A DNA stretch of 64,000 nt from Siphlonurus alternatus (GCA_949825025.1 OX463780.1:43752979-43816978); one strand, 5' to 3'. Shown: positions 22,450-35,266, counted from the stretch's first letter. Numbers and translations: made by a program. The notes: generated by a model from the sequence alone, not told the origin.

Positions 22450-25400
22450 TTATCTAATTCTTGATTCATGAGTTGTTAATGTGAGAAATATTTAATGGAA
22501 GTGCATCACAAAGGAAAATACATAGCAAAGTCTCACTATTAGCGTCAGCCTAACTGAATTACACTTAATTCACGTTTAGTGAGAAACCTGGCTATCCTCC
22601 TGGGTAACTCCACCGTAGATCATGCCCAACATAGCATAATATTAAAATAAGACAAAGTACTAGAAATATAAAATTGTGTAGAGTCTTCTGTAATAGAGCA
22701 TGATAATGTTAATTGGATTAATTAGAGCAAAAATTATTAAAATTATTATGGTCATAATGCATGAAGAATTTATTGTTGTACTCTACTCATTGTTGCAGAT
22801 GTATTGCAACATTGTTCTGTACTGTTCAAGTACTTTAGAATATGGTTCCACTGTTTACAGTGTCATGATTCTTTTTGCTTATTATTAACTTTATAGTTTT
22901 GACAATGCCATTCTACCAAGGTATACTTCAACAGTTATTATTGTTCTAAAACTGAAAGTTTAAATTGATTTATTTACTTATTTTCCTTGTGAGTCTGCAC
23001 ATTATGTATATTCTATACAAAATACTTTTAAAAGTCAAATAATTATGTCTAGAAGTAAAATTGCCACAGATTAGGACATTTACACTTTACACATAAAATA
23101 AATTTATTATTGACAATTTACATAACGATGGACTGAAGTAATCTTAAGTATGATTGATAATTTTTTGTTATTGTTTTGTTGTATTATTTATTTGCATCTA
23201 AATATTAAATGTTTAATTAAAATGATTCTTATAATTATTACAATACTAATTAATACAATACAATTTTTTTAAATACTGTATTGTTTATTTATCCATATGT
23301 AAACAGCTTGATATTATTAACTTATTTTATTAATCTAGTGCAAAAATTAAAAATTTAGTCATTCTTTTACTTAAAAAAATTTATTGTCTGAAAAAATAAT
23401 AAAACCTTCCCTTGTAAGTTTTATGTTGCACTCTATTTTTTTTATATATACGTAATTGATTTTAATAAACACATAAAGTACAGATACAATTAGACATAAA
23501 TACTCTATTTTTCTACGGTGGTAATTATTTATTCTTGTGTTATACGTGTGTTGTGGCATTTGCTTTATAGAGTTCAGGCTGTTGTCGTACAAATTTGCAA
23601 CATTGAAGAATATAAGGAAGTGTTAAAAAATGTGGGTTTGCATTAATCTGTTTTTTTAAGCTGATACCGGTAAACTATCTTAAGTGCTATCTTATGTAAT
23701 CTTATGGAAAGAGAATAGTTTTTGTGCTTCTTTTGCACTTCCCCAAAGTATCATTGCATACAAAAATGACCTTGTGTATCATGATACTGTACTGTAATGT
23801 ATCTGTTTACTTACTACTGTACTTGTGGTTGAGTAATGGTTTTTGCGACTAAAAAATTATCAGCTGTATCAGTCTTAGAATTCCTATAGTTAAGTGCTGT
23901 ATAACTAAATTTTCAACTATAACATATTATGAACCATGAAAATGGCAATTATGAAGTATAATACTGTAATTATTAAAATTTTGTTGTTTTCTTTAGATTA
24001 AAACAACTTATTCTCTAGCTGTGTTTGAAGTCGCATTACAGCAATATTTTATTTTAGTTTTGTCTTCAATGGACAACCTACCTACATGTTTTAATGCATT
24101 TATTTGGAATATGCAATAGTAAGACCTCAATTATGTTTTCATTTTATTTTTTTTTTAACCCTTCAACACCCTTAAAATTGTGTTGGTAATTTTATCCCCA
24201 TACAAATATTTAATACAAATATCTGGTGTTACATCACAGTGTTTTTGCAGCACAATTTTCAGGGTGACATAGGGCACGAGAAGTCTGTAAAAAAAAAATA
24301 AAAAAAAAATACAATGCATGAATCAAGCTCCTCTATTCAAATACGGCAATAAGAAAAAAATCAAGTTCATTAACAACACTTTTAACAAATTTAATACTGC
24401 AGTGCGATTTTATCTCAATTATTGATTTTTATTTGCTGTTTTATCTTCTATAAGAACTTGTTTAATTCTAAATGCATGTTTAAGTTTCTAAGTGCTCATG
24501 AGTGAACCTGTCTTCAACTACAATAGAGGCATTCTCTGCATGAAAGTGTGACGAAATGGATTCTGTGCAGGGACCAACATCTCTACCGGAGAGGAGGTGG
24601 CCATCAAGCTTGAGTGTATCAAGACCCGCCACCCCCAGCTGCACATTGAGTCCAAGTTCTACAAGATGATGCAGGGTGGAGGTCAGTCCAGCACTACCCC
24701 TTAGATAGAATTTAGTATTTTTAATATACCAGTTAACAATTATTCAATTATAACAGTTATTCAAGCCATTTTTTTTTAATTAATTTTTTTAATATTTGGC
24801 ATAGAGCTTTCCCATGGAGAGCCAAGCTAAAAACTTAATTAAAAAAATTGGCTTGAATAATTGTTTTGAAATTTTTTTTGTGGCTTTTAGGTACTAAAAT
24901 CTGTCTCTAAAAAAAAATCAGAATTTTTATGTTGGCTGCTAAGGTTTACACGTTAATCAGATAAAACTAAAAAAAACAACTGATCAGTGTTCTCTTTCCT
25001 TTATACTTTTGTACGTACTCATCATTAAAACAAATAAACATTGAACCACGTAATTAAAATGTCAATACAGTATTAATTAATTAAATAGCAATAGTTAAAG
25101 ATGTTGTGTTTTTCCAGTTGGCATCCCCATGATCAAATGGTGTGGCTCGGAGGGTGACTACAATGTGATGGTGATGGAGCTCCTGGGACCCTCCCTTGAA
25201 GACCTGTTTAACTTCTGCTCTCGCAGATTCTCCCTCAAGACTGTCCTCTTGTTGGCTGATCAGCTGGTGAGTAACTCGACCCACTTGTAAGATGAGCTCC
25301 AACCAGAACTGTAGCTTATGTGGACTCTCCACTGTGTGCTAGGGATATTGAGATTTTACTTCCAATGATTTAACTAGAGAGTTTCCACTTTAAAGGGGGT

Positions 25401-28389
25401 ACCTAGTACCTTGTAAAACCCTATGCCTGCACCCTACTTCTCCCCTGTCATTCTTTCAGGTAATCAAAATTGCGTTATACTGGATTTATCATTTATTCAG
25501 ATTTGCATTTATGATTTTTTTTTAATTGTTTTAAATGTTATTTAAATTATGAACTGAAACAATGAAAATAATAATAATGTGAAACATTGTCCTTCCAGTG
25601 CTTGGTTTTTCTAATATTAATACTGTATTAAAATACCAAAAATTGTACAACTCCCAAATTTATTATTCCAGTCATTTAGTTGCACATGTTCCAGTAGCTG
25701 GCAATATTCCAAGGCCACGTAAGACATGCTCTTACATTCAAATGTACAGGATGTAAGATAGTATAGTAACTTCAGTGTTTTGACTATCTTAAGCAAATTT
25801 TTAGTTCATGTTAATGACTGTTACTTGTCCTAGATTTAGACAGAAAATAAGTGATTTTGTAAAATTTTGCTAATAAACTACCAGTGCAGTAAAGTATTGA
25901 TTTTCATGTTGATCATTACAGATAAGTCGAATAGACTTCATCCATTCTCGCAACTTCATTCACCGTGACATCAAGCCTGATAACTTCCTGATGGGGCTTG
26001 GTAAGAAAGGCAACCTCGTCTACATCATTGACTTTGGCTTGGCCAAGAAGTACCGTGATGGACGCACACACCAGCACATCTCATACCGTGAGAACAAGAA
26101 CCTGACTGGTACTGCACGATACGCCTCCATCAGCACCCATCTCGGCATTGGTGAGTGTCCAAGTTGTTACATAATATGTACAAAGTCGCAATTCCTTTGA
26201 TTCATATAATATTGATTTTTTCCTTAGTTGTGTGATAAGAATACCATAAAATTGCATGTTTTGTATTTGTGCCACTGCAATTGAAACCTAGGAGTGTTAC
26301 TTATTTTATTTTTTGTTGTGACTACAGAGCAGAGCCGGCGAGATGACCTCGAGTCCTTGGGCTATGTGCTGATGTACTTCAACCGCGGCTCCCTGCCCTG
26401 GCAGGGACTCAAGGCAGCCACCAAGCGACAGAAGTACGAGCGTATTTCTGAGAAGAAGATGGGCACACCCATTGAGGAGCTCTGCAAGGGATACCCAGGT
26501 CAGTGAATAAATCCTACTGCCTATCACTATGTACCCAAAAGATACTAGAGTCTTGTTTAAACTTGAATTGTATAGAAGGATAGGTTGAATTTCAATGTTT
26601 CCTGTTTTTCCTTTAGTTAACATAATTTATACTGAATTAAGTCAAATTTAAACATGCTGCACTTTTCATTCAATTTAAGTTCAGTTTCTGATCTTGTTTT
26701 CTCAATCCAAAGAATTTCACTTGTTCTTGTTACTACCCTTTAATTTTTAAATATAAATTGTCCATTGTATCTTTTTTATATATATATATATATATTGTAG
26801 TTGAGAAAGAAATGGTCCCTGTCCCAATACTATTTCTCCTACTTTGTCTATTTTGTCTACTTAGGGGTCCTAAATGAGCTTGCATCCTACTTTTTTAGAC
26901 ATTTTACAGAAGGGTAGTAGACTAAGAGCATGATTATTGAGACATAGCTTTGTTCTTTTTTATAAGCATTTCATGTCTGCTCTTTAGTACAGTACCCCTA
27001 GATTTTCCATGTAAGTAGCTGACAAGTTGTTCCCATACCAGCTGAGTTTGCCACATACCTGTACTACTGCCGCTCGCTGAGGTTCGAAGAACGCCCCGAC
27101 TACAACTACCTGCGCCAGATGTTCCGCTCCCTCTTTCACCGCCAAGGATTCACCTACGACTACGTCTTTGACTGGAACATGCTCAAATTTGTAAGTAATT
27201 TTTGTAAAATCTGAGAAACAGTTTTGCAACAGTAATTATGTATTACATGTGATCATATTTTTTTTATCACATTATTCACATCACAAAGTTATAATTATTA
27301 TTATTTATGTTGTTAGCATTTATTACACAGTTTGTTAGAAAAATACATCATTAACTTTTATAAATTCATATTACTATGGTACATGCTGTAAATATGGCTA
27401 AATTTAAAAATTCTAAATGTTTTTGTGACCTTGAGCCTTGAGTGAGTGACTTTTAGTTCCTCTTTTTGTGTCAAGGTCAAAAGTTTATATTTTTGTCATG
27501 AAAAATAAAATGCCTGCTCCAGTTTAAATGAAACAAATGGAGGTCAAATTTCATTATTTAATGACTTTCAAATTTTAAAAAATATATAAATACTAACTTT
27601 GAATCAAGTCTTCTGCTAGCAATGTTTTCTTACATTATATGCTCATTATTTTCTTCAGCTAATTTTAGGTGAAGTGACTTGTGTTCATAATTTGGACATG
27701 CTTGCAGGGAGCTTCTCGGATCGGTCAGGAGGAAGCAAGGGGAGAGCGTCGATACTCATCTCGCATGGCCCAGTTCGTTGGAGCCCAGCAGCAGCAGACA
27801 CAAGCACAGCAGGCTGGGGCCAGTGGGGCAGTCACGGCTGGCACCACTCGCCACCAGAAGTCTGCTACTGGGGCTGCAGTGAGCCCTGCAGAGCCCCCCA
27901 CCCGTCAGCTGCTCGGACAAGCCTCCGCAGTAGCACCTTCGCCCACCTCCGCTACGGCAGCCACCTCCTCCCCTACCTCAGGTGAGAGCACGGCCAAAGT
28001 TCACTATGTCAGTTTTTGAAATCATTTTAATGCTTGGGATATTTAATCCCTAATTTCAAAATTAAACAAGATACAGTATTATTACTATTATTATCTTGCA
28101 GCACTTTTAATATTATATGATCTAGAGTTGTTGCAAAATAATTATTTTATTCAGCCTGCCTGACATTTACCTTTTATCTTTTATCTAATTTATGTGTTGG
28201 ATTGCAGCCACTCGGCAAAGGCTTGCTGAGGAAGATCGACTGCGTATAGCCATGGACCGCTTTGTTCGGTCACGTACTGCTGGCAGTGGCTCGACAGGTG
28301 TCAAGAAGACCCCTGCGGCAGTTGCTGCAGCTAGCAATGCCGAGGGCGCGGAGGCAGGACAACAGCAGCAGCAAGCGCAGGGCAAGTGA
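21992..28389 (+). CDS. CSNK1D/E (dco): casein kinase 1 delta/epsilon (doubletime/discs overgrown type), complete (446 codons)
   Basis: This Ser/Thr kinase acts in circadian, Wnt and Hippo signalling in animals. Exons: 21992-22067, 24571-24681, 25118-25266, 25922-26150, 26328-26498, 27042-27190, 27708-27981 and 28208-28389, totalling 1341 nt including TGA. The protein starts [20 protein letters not shown] as in the delta/epsilon group. It has VAIKLEC (catalytic Lys near 38), [10 protein letters not shown] with Asp128, DFGLAKK, the CK1 substrate-region block [14 protein letters not shown] and [13 protein letters not shown] (nuclear-localisation-like). The domain ends [12 protein letters not shown], which separates it from CK1 alpha. 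The C-terminal tail after about residue 295 is Ala/Gln/Ser/Thr-rich and not alignable by eye with vertebrate tails; such tails are autoinhibitory in this group. The first intron is 2.5 kb. Confidence 0.96.
22399..22443. repeat. (TA)n microsatellite in CK1 intron 1
   Basis: An alternating TA tract of about 45 bp with one G interruption. Confidence 0.9.
24755..25015. repeat. truncated relative of the 32953-33390 element in CK1 intron
   Basis: The order of AAAAACTTAATTAAAAAAA, TTGTTTTGAAA, TTTTAGGTACTAAAATCTG, TCAGAATTTTTATGTTGGC, ACACGTTAATCA and ACTGATCAGTGTT matches the right half of the DCXR-intron element with substitutions. A short internal inverted repeat (TTCAAGCCATTTTTTT / AAAAAAATTGGCTTGAA) remains. 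The left arm is largely missing. Confidence 0.65.
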
Positions 28390-28500
28390 GCCCTCTGTGA
28401 ATTGTGATGAAACACTCCGTCAGTCCTTTTGATGGCCTAACCGGACTCTTAATTTAGAGAAAAGGAGACGGGGGAATATAAAATATATCTAAGTGTACAG

Positions 28501-28506
28501 AATAAA
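28501..28506 (+). terminator. candidate poly(A) signal of CK1
   Basis: AATAAA lies 112 nt after the CK1 stop codon and is immediately followed by about 20 A residues in the genome. Other AATAAA copies occur further downstream, so use of this one is uncertain. Confidence 0.35.
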
Positions 28507-30486
28507 AAAAAAAAAAAAAAAAAAACATTTTTTATCTGTCATAATTATAATAATATCTTTAAATTTGTGAATAAATAATATTAAAAAAAATTTGAGAGTT
28601 AATATGAAAGATTACATAAACATTGCTTTTATTCCTATGATATTTGGAGTAAAATTTTGTGACTTCATGTTGTTCTTTCCATCTATATATACAGTTAAAT
28701 TAATTTAGTATCCTTTGAGTAACAGAGGAATATTTGTTTATTTTGGATCAAATAGATCTATGATTTAAATAATTTTAAATTTGTATTTGCATAAACAAGC
28801 AAAAAACAAAAAAGAATGTTTAATGTGAATAAATTTGTATATAAAAAAGTTTTATATCACTGCAAGTGTAATGTAGCACCAATTATTTAGGCAGGCAATG
28901 TTACTTGCTAGAGCCTATCATGAAGTGTCAAATTGTGTTGACATCGGATAATTAGTGAAACAAGAGTCCAAATATTATCCCTGTGAAGGTAAGCTCCTCT
29001 AGTGCACATAGAGAGAGCTTTAGCCGGCCATTTTATATAGATGGGGGATCAAAAAGGACTATAAAATATAAATTCAAAGTATACATTTATGTTAATCACA
29101 AATGGTAATTTTTTTATCACTAGCCAGAAAGGTCCAATAGGCATATTTGTTGTGAGAAAATTATTACTGGTAGTTATGAGGCTCACATCAAGGCATAGTT
29201 TAATATTTTTAAAGCTTGTTACAGATCTAAAGTATTCATTTTCCTCTTATTATATTATGAAAACAACCATTTATATAAAATTTGACTGTAATATTAAGAA
29301 GAAAATTAATGCTTTATCTTGTCAATATGCTTTAACAGTGATGTGGCTTGTATTATATGAATTATCACAAAATATTGAAACCCTGGATCAAGTTTCATAT
29401 TTTAGTGAGAAAAAAGTGTACACTATGTACACTACGTCTTGAAATTTACCGTTTCAAGTTTGGGATGTACAGTTTGATGATATTATTTGACAGCTTCATA
29501 TGCAAAAAATAAATAAGTAAAATATGGATACAAATCAGAATTTCTACATGTAAACCACATGTAAGATTTAGAATAAAAAATAAAAAGGATAACTAATAAT
29601 AATAATAGAATACATGTAGGTTAGGCATTTTTATTTTCAGTAGTTCTAGCTAAATGTTTTGCTGGAAAAATAAGCTTTCATACTTTATTTTTTAAGCCTG
29701 AATTAATTTCCAGTTAATATCAAACTGGATATAGCATCTTAGGTATTTTTTTAAGCCTAATCTAATGTATATTCATACCTGTGGTTTTCTTATGCAGGCA
29801 CTTCTAAATTATTTCTTGTCTCTTATTTTTAAGGTGTCTGCATATCTTTGGCAGATTTTTTTTTTTTATTATTATTACTATCCGAATCTCGTTGTTAGCT
29901 TAAAAAGAAAACTTGATAAATTTTGTAAAGAGGGATAGGCTGTTTGCTAGGCCATTCAATTCCCCAACTGTATTACGTCCTAAAATATTAATATGTCACA
30001 AAAAATAAAGTATTTCTACACTACACTGGGTTTGGGCATGCTTATCTAGCCGTGTTGTATTGATTAAATCCTTTTATATAATATATACAAAATTGAAAAA
30101 GATTCAATTAAGTATGAAATTACTGATTATGGACTTTTCAATTTTATTTTCACATCTGCTTTATAATTCCACCCAAATTTAACTCTCATGTAAATATTCT
30201 TATGTGTATGCAAGAAAAAAAAAGTGTATGGTTGGATTTTCTTTTTCTTCTTTGAAGTCTGAATTAGATTTCCCATTCCTTTTTTTGGGTTTCTGTCTGT
30301 ACTTAATTCTTGACTGACTAAGATTGCAGAAGTGCCTAGTAGGTAGAATTTGCTCTCTCCCAGTTCTAAATGGAACAAATTTATAATTAATATAAGTTTT
30401 GATTAACTTTTTTTATACATATTAAAATATTCCTTGTCTATAATTATGTAATAATTATATTTTAGGTCCTGATAGACTATTTTCAG

Positions 30487-30843
30487 TTAAGGGTAAGGTA
30501 ACGCCACCAATGTTAAAAAAAATCCCTCACACAAAAATTATGAAAAAAATTTAAAATGTTCTCCTCTACACCCCCTATCAGTAGCTAAAATATCAGGTAT
30601 ACAAATTCGATCTAGTTTTTGAGTTATGAATTTTTAAAGTTGACTAATTTAACATGGGATTTCCATTTCTCCATGTTAAAGTAGTCAACTTTAAAAATTC
30701 ATAACTCAAAAACTAGATCGAATTTGTATACCTGATATTTTAGCTACTGATAGGGGGTGTTGAGGAGAACATTTTAAATTTTTTTCAGAATTTTTGTGTG
30801 ACGGATTTTTTTTTTAACATTGGTGGCGTTACCTTACCCTTAA
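30487..30843. mobile_element. TTAA-flanked foldback element, GGGTAAGGTAACGCC family, copy 2
   Basis: Clean 357 bp copy. It starts TTAA-GGGTAAGGTAACGCC and ends with the exact mirror, GGCGTTACCTTACCC-TTAA. Arms of about 165 bp are nearly identical, including ACAAATTCGATCTAGTTTTT and AGTTATGAATTTTTAAAGTT. There is almost no loop (ATTTCCATTT). It is related to 2102-2453. The TTAA target site is seen directly. Confidence 0.9.
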
Positions 30844-30870
30844 AATGTAAAATTTATGTTTAAGGAATTG

Positions 30871-31166
30871 ATCAATGTATTGATAGTGCCGCTGCAATAC
30901 TGACTAATGGCATTTATCGGGATTGCTCAAACTGCCAATATGACTAACAGCTTTTGTTATGTGTAGCAAAACAAAATAACAAGGACATCTAGAAACGCTG
31001 AAGTGTTGTGTATTATTTACTTAACTACAGCGTTGCTGGACTTTGTTAGTTCTTTTTGTCACCAAGCATTTAAAAGCTGTTTAGTAACTCAACAGCTTCT
31101 CGTCATTTGCAGTTTGAGCAATCGTGGTAAACAGCATTAGTCAGAATTGCTGTGGAACCATTGATA
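30871..31166. repeat. degenerate foldback element abutting the previous one
   Basis: GACTAATGGC and GGATTGCTCAAACTGCCAA on the left are mirrored by GCAGTTTGAGCAATC and CATTAGTCAGAATTGC on the right. Arms are about 65 bp, interior about 165 bp. It lies within 30 bp of the TTAA element, suggesting repeated insertion into the same spot. Confidence 0.6.
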
Positions 31167-31922
31167 TGTTATATTAGAATAAAAAATGGATTTTAAAATG
31201 TTGGATAAGACCACTTTAAAATGTAACATAGATTGTGAGCTTTTTAAATTAAAATGTCTCTAGTTTGATGTTATTTTCATTATATTAATAATAATAAATA
31301 AAAAAAAAAATGTTGGTCTACTTTAACTACTAGACCAACTTGTATTATACTGTATATATATTTTTTATAATGTGCATGATTGAATGAGTAAATGCTGGAG
31401 AGTGCATTATTGATGTAATGTGGTGTGAGCAAGGAGCAACTCTTGATGCCTTATTATCTTCCTGGCTACAACAAGCCGGGCTCAGCTTATGTGTATGTCA
31501 GAGTTTTGTTGTTGCTACATATTGATTGAAACTTGAAACAATGTAATACCCTATTGTATAAACTCGTTGTCATGTATACAGAATTTGGGTATTAAAAAAT
31601 GTGTCCCAGGATAAATTTTGTGTTTACTTTGGAATGTGCTATCCTAATAACATTTATACACAAAAGACATTATATTTGTAGGAATAGTTTATAGTGTCAT
31701 TAGGTTATCAGATACCATTTAAAAAAAAAATAGGAAAAATACTAATTTTAATTAACTTAATTTTTTAAGCAATCTTTAAGTACCTATAAATTGTTGTAAT
31801 TTTTTCCAGTAAAGAATCATTTATTTATTACCTTATTTTTTATTATTCTGTGGTATAGTTATGAAAATTTGCAGTTCTAGACTGAAGAATTTCAAAAACA
31901 AATTTTATAACGCTAATTAAAC

Positions 31923-31928
31923 TTTATT
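31923..31928 (-). terminator. candidate poly(A) signal of DCXR
   Basis: TTTATT on the plus strand reads AATAAA on the DCXR strand, about 150 nt past the stop codon. This is a usual distance, but no cleavage evidence is available. Confidence 0.35.
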
Positions 31929-32076
31929 TTACTCAATTACAAAAATTATTTGACATTTAATTCTGGTTACAGCATATATACAGGATAATGAGTTACATAT
32001 TATACTATCATTCCAAGTTTGTGTAGACTGTTTATGGCACATGCAAATGCTCTGGTGATGAGAGAGGTGGTAAAAT

Positions 32077-35068
32077 TCAAGCCAGGAAGCCTCCATCTAC
32101 CGGCAGTGCGGAACCGGTGATCATGGTGGAACTGTCGCTCAGCAGAAACAAAATGGCCTCTACCACGTCCCCCTCCTCTGCAAATAACATTATTGCAAAA
32201 ATATTAAGTATAAATATTTAACTGCATTATACTGCATATTTGGATACAGAGAAAGACAAATATTGTGAAGTCAGTCATGCAAATATTTTGATTAAATTTT
32301 ATTTTGTACCTTACGGTTCTATATGTGCAATAAATAAATACAAAAATACAAATACAAAGGTTTTTCGGTGGTTAAAAAAATAAAATTGAAAGAATTCGGC
32401 AATAGAAGCCAATAAAGTCCTCTGCAATGTATTCAAAATTACAATAAATAAGTATATATATATATATTCAGGTTGTTCAATCCTTTATTTTTTTATTTTT
32501 TTTTTTTTAAATATACACTTTTCGAACTCATCATCATTTGATACCTATAGCTTATCTGCTATGCATTAATTATTATAATAGTGTATATACTACAGTACGT
32601 ATAATATATATTAAAAAATATGGAAATAATTATACAAATCTCCTTAAATATTTATATAAAGTATAGTATTTTTTATGGTATAGGGAAATATATATAAATA
32701 GTACGTGCTATTAATTATTTGAAATATATATATAATAATAAAATTATGCATTAATAAACGTTATATGTGCATGCTTATATTTTATATGCTTAATTACGTA
32801 ACTGTGTTTAATCAATTTTGGACCATGACATACAAATCTGATTTTCTGAAATCTGATCAAAAAAATTATAATCAATAATTATAATTAAATGAGGCCATAT
32901 ATATGCTTAAAAAGAAACTCGTCACATATATTCGTCATTCGTCACATTAAATTTAAGGTAGAGAATAATGTCGATCATCTATTTTTTTAGCTTTTGATTA
33001 ACATGTAAACTTTAGCAAATTCACAAAAATTCTAAAAAAAATTTAGAGGTATTGCAGAACAGATATATTATTAGTGCCATAGAAAAAATTTCAAAACAAT
33101 TAAACGAGCCGATCTGTTTTAATTAATTTATTTTATTTTCATTGCAGCATATATATAGAGGGCTTTAAATTCACATGCATATGGAATATGGAGAGACAAA
33201 CCAAAAACTTAATTAAAAAAAATCAGCTCGTTAAATTGTTTTGAAACTTTTTCTATGTTTAAATTTTAGGCACTAATATATATCTGCCTCTCAAAAAATG
33301 CCAGAATTTTTGTGAGTTTGCTAAGATTTACATGTTAATCAAATAGAAAAAAAAAAAACAGCTGATCGACGTTATCTCGATCTACCTTAACTAAAAATAT
33401 TTAAATTAAATTAATATAAATTTAAATTATTAAATTATTTAAATTTAATATGGATGCTATTTTTATGTTTGCTTCACATTAGAAAATTATTAATTTTGAT
33501 TTATTGATCAAAATTAATTTTGAAAAAAAGATAATACTAATAAATATGAATTTTTATACTGGCATTGATAAATAAATAAATACCAAAATTGTAGTTAAAA
33601 CAAGAAGATATAAAGTTAACATTTCAATTAATTTCCATTGAATTGAAATAAAATTGCCAGATTGTATTTTTTACCTGCGAATCTTCCGAGAGGAATGCGT
33701 GCCAACATTGGTCCAGCTTTGACAGGGTCGCTCCAGCCGAGTCGCCCCATGTCGGTTAACACCACCGTAGGGTTGACGCAGTTGACGCGAATCTGCAGAC
33801 ATGGTCAACAATTGATTCATCGTTTTAATAATATAAGAAGAGAATTATTATACCTGGTGCTTGCCCAGCTCGAGCGCCATCACACGAGACAGCATGTCCA
33901 ACGCACCTTTGGTGGCGCAGTACACCGAATGGTCCGCCAGAGCAGCCTTAGAAGCCTGTAAAACAAATCACTTATAAAGTTGCTATTTTAATACATAAAA
34001 TTTTGTATTTAATATAAAATTTATATTTAATTGATATATATTAAACAAAATAGTATATTTTATAAAAAATCATTAAATATTAATTTATATTATAATGTAC
34101 TGTATTATACGTCATGCATATATATAATATTTTATATATAGAGTTTATAGTCAGAAATAAAATGGGTTAGTGGGGCATAATAATTATAAATATTTAATTA
34201 AACACTTTTTTTAGTTTAACTATATAATTTGGAGCAAAAATTACATAGAGCTATAAATAAGCTTGCATATAATATATAATATATGGAAACTTATTGTTGC
34301 ATGGTCAAAAACTAACTTGAGACGAAAGGTTGACGATGGCGCCTCCTTTGCTGCTCGCAATCATATCCTCAGCTACAAGTTGACTCACGTTCACCACGGC
34401 ACGCACGTTCACGGCGAACGACCTAATTAAGATATATAATTAATTACCAATGAATAATGCACGATGTTACTGAAGATCGAGTTAAAAACCATGCAAGCAT
34501 GACTTTAATACTCACTCGTCAAAGTTGTCAGGTGAGACGTTGAGGAATGGTTCTAATTTTGCCACTGCTGCGTTATTGACGAGTCCGTGCAGACCTCGTG
34601 TGACGTGACGTAGCGCCTCGCGCGTGGCTGTCCAGTCCGCCAGGTCTACACAGACCGGCGTGACTCTTGGTGCCTCGAGGATCAGTGAGTCAAGGTTGGA
34701 CTGCGTGCGGGACACAGCCACCACCTCGGCACCCAATGCAGATAGACGGTGCACCGTCGCACGACCGATCCCTGCAGAGACGTGGAGGTTAAGACTTTTT
34801 TTTTTTCAATATAGCATGCAAAATCAATACAACGAGAAATACTGCATTATTATAGTTGCGTGATTAAAAATTATTGGTATATTTAACTACTATACTGTAT
34901 ACATTTTATCAAACACTTTACTGATAAAATCGAGATGAGAACTTTGCTGTTATTTTTTCAGTGCAATTATTTTAAATTGCTATAACCATCTTAAAAATCG
35001 ACCTTTACAGTGTTACCTTTTCCAGCTCCAGTCACCATGATTCGTTTTCCTTCAAAATAATTGTTCAT
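32077..35068 (-). CDS. DCXR: L-xylulose reductase / dicarbonyl reductase (SDR family), complete (244 codons)
   Basis: This NADPH-dependent short-chain dehydrogenase/reductase is expected to reduce L-xylulose to xylitol (uronate cycle) and alpha-dicarbonyls. Exons: 35068-35017, 34771-34516, 34422-34317, 33955-33854, 33792-33675 and 32177-32077, totalling 735 nt with TGA. The result is 244 residues, the length of the human enzyme. Visible motifs are the cofactor loop TGAGKGIGR (13-21), [34 protein letters not shown] (catalytic Ser) and [13 protein letters not shown] (YxxxK, Tyr near 150). [15 protein letters not shown] and the C-terminal [10 protein letters not shown] also match DCXR. The match runs throughout and separates it from generic carbonyl reductases. 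The preceding codons are AAA and, before that, an in-frame TGA closing a long upstream open frame. Confidence 0.95.
32953..33390. mobile_element. TTAA-flanked foldback element in DCXR last intron
   Basis: Ends are TTAA-GGTAGAG and the mirrored TCTACC-TTAA. Arms of about 170 bp share TTGATTAACATGTAAA, GCAAATTCACAAAAATTCT and CAATTTAACGAGCTGAT-like blocks with moderate divergence. It is non-coding. A truncated cousin is at 24755-25015. Confidence 0.8.
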
Positions 35069-35071
35069 TTT

Positions 35072-35266
35072 TCACTTCTGCGTTAGAGAACTTGTGCGAT
35101 ACAAAGCTCCAGCTGTGCACTGTTGAGCTGCTGTGTGGTCCGACCCCCGCTTGTGAGGCTGCGAGCTGGAGGCGGCGGAGAGATAGCGAGCCAAGGTCAA
35201 TGCCAGCACGGCCTCGCTGAGTAGCAGCAACTTCAGCAGCTTATTGTACGGCAGCCCGTACACTGG
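35072..35266 (-). other. GC-rich open frame without ATG, in frame with DCXR
   Basis: About 64 codons read openly from near 35266 to a TGA at 35074-35072. The TGA is followed by AAA and then the DCXR ATG, all in one frame. The peptide has a leucine-rich hydrophobic stretch (YNKLLKLLLLSEAVLALTLA) and then a Ser/Gln-rich part. There is no ATG; a CAG acceptor-like site precedes TGTACGGG at 35264-35266. It may be a 5' UTR, the 3' coding exon of another transcript, or a readthrough extension. I recognise no family. Confidence 0.35.

Larger units (their letters stand above)
28390..32076. other. CK1 3' flank and intergenic region to DCXR
   Basis: This 3.7 kb AT-rich stretch has no convincing gene. 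The start is CK1 3' UTR, with AATAAA at 28501 followed by a genomic A-run. An open frame at 29089-29442 has biased AT-driven composition and no family resemblance. Two abutting foldback elements occupy 30487-31166. Confidence 0.5.

Noticed and set aside
29089..29442. 117-codon open frame on the plus strand
   Set aside because: AT-driven composition (Ile/Lys/Phe/Leu), no motif, no splice or promoter context; it lies in the likely CK1 3' flank.
34512..34863. Plus-strand frame opposite DCXR exon 2
   Set aside because: Antisense shadow of a well-conserved exon.
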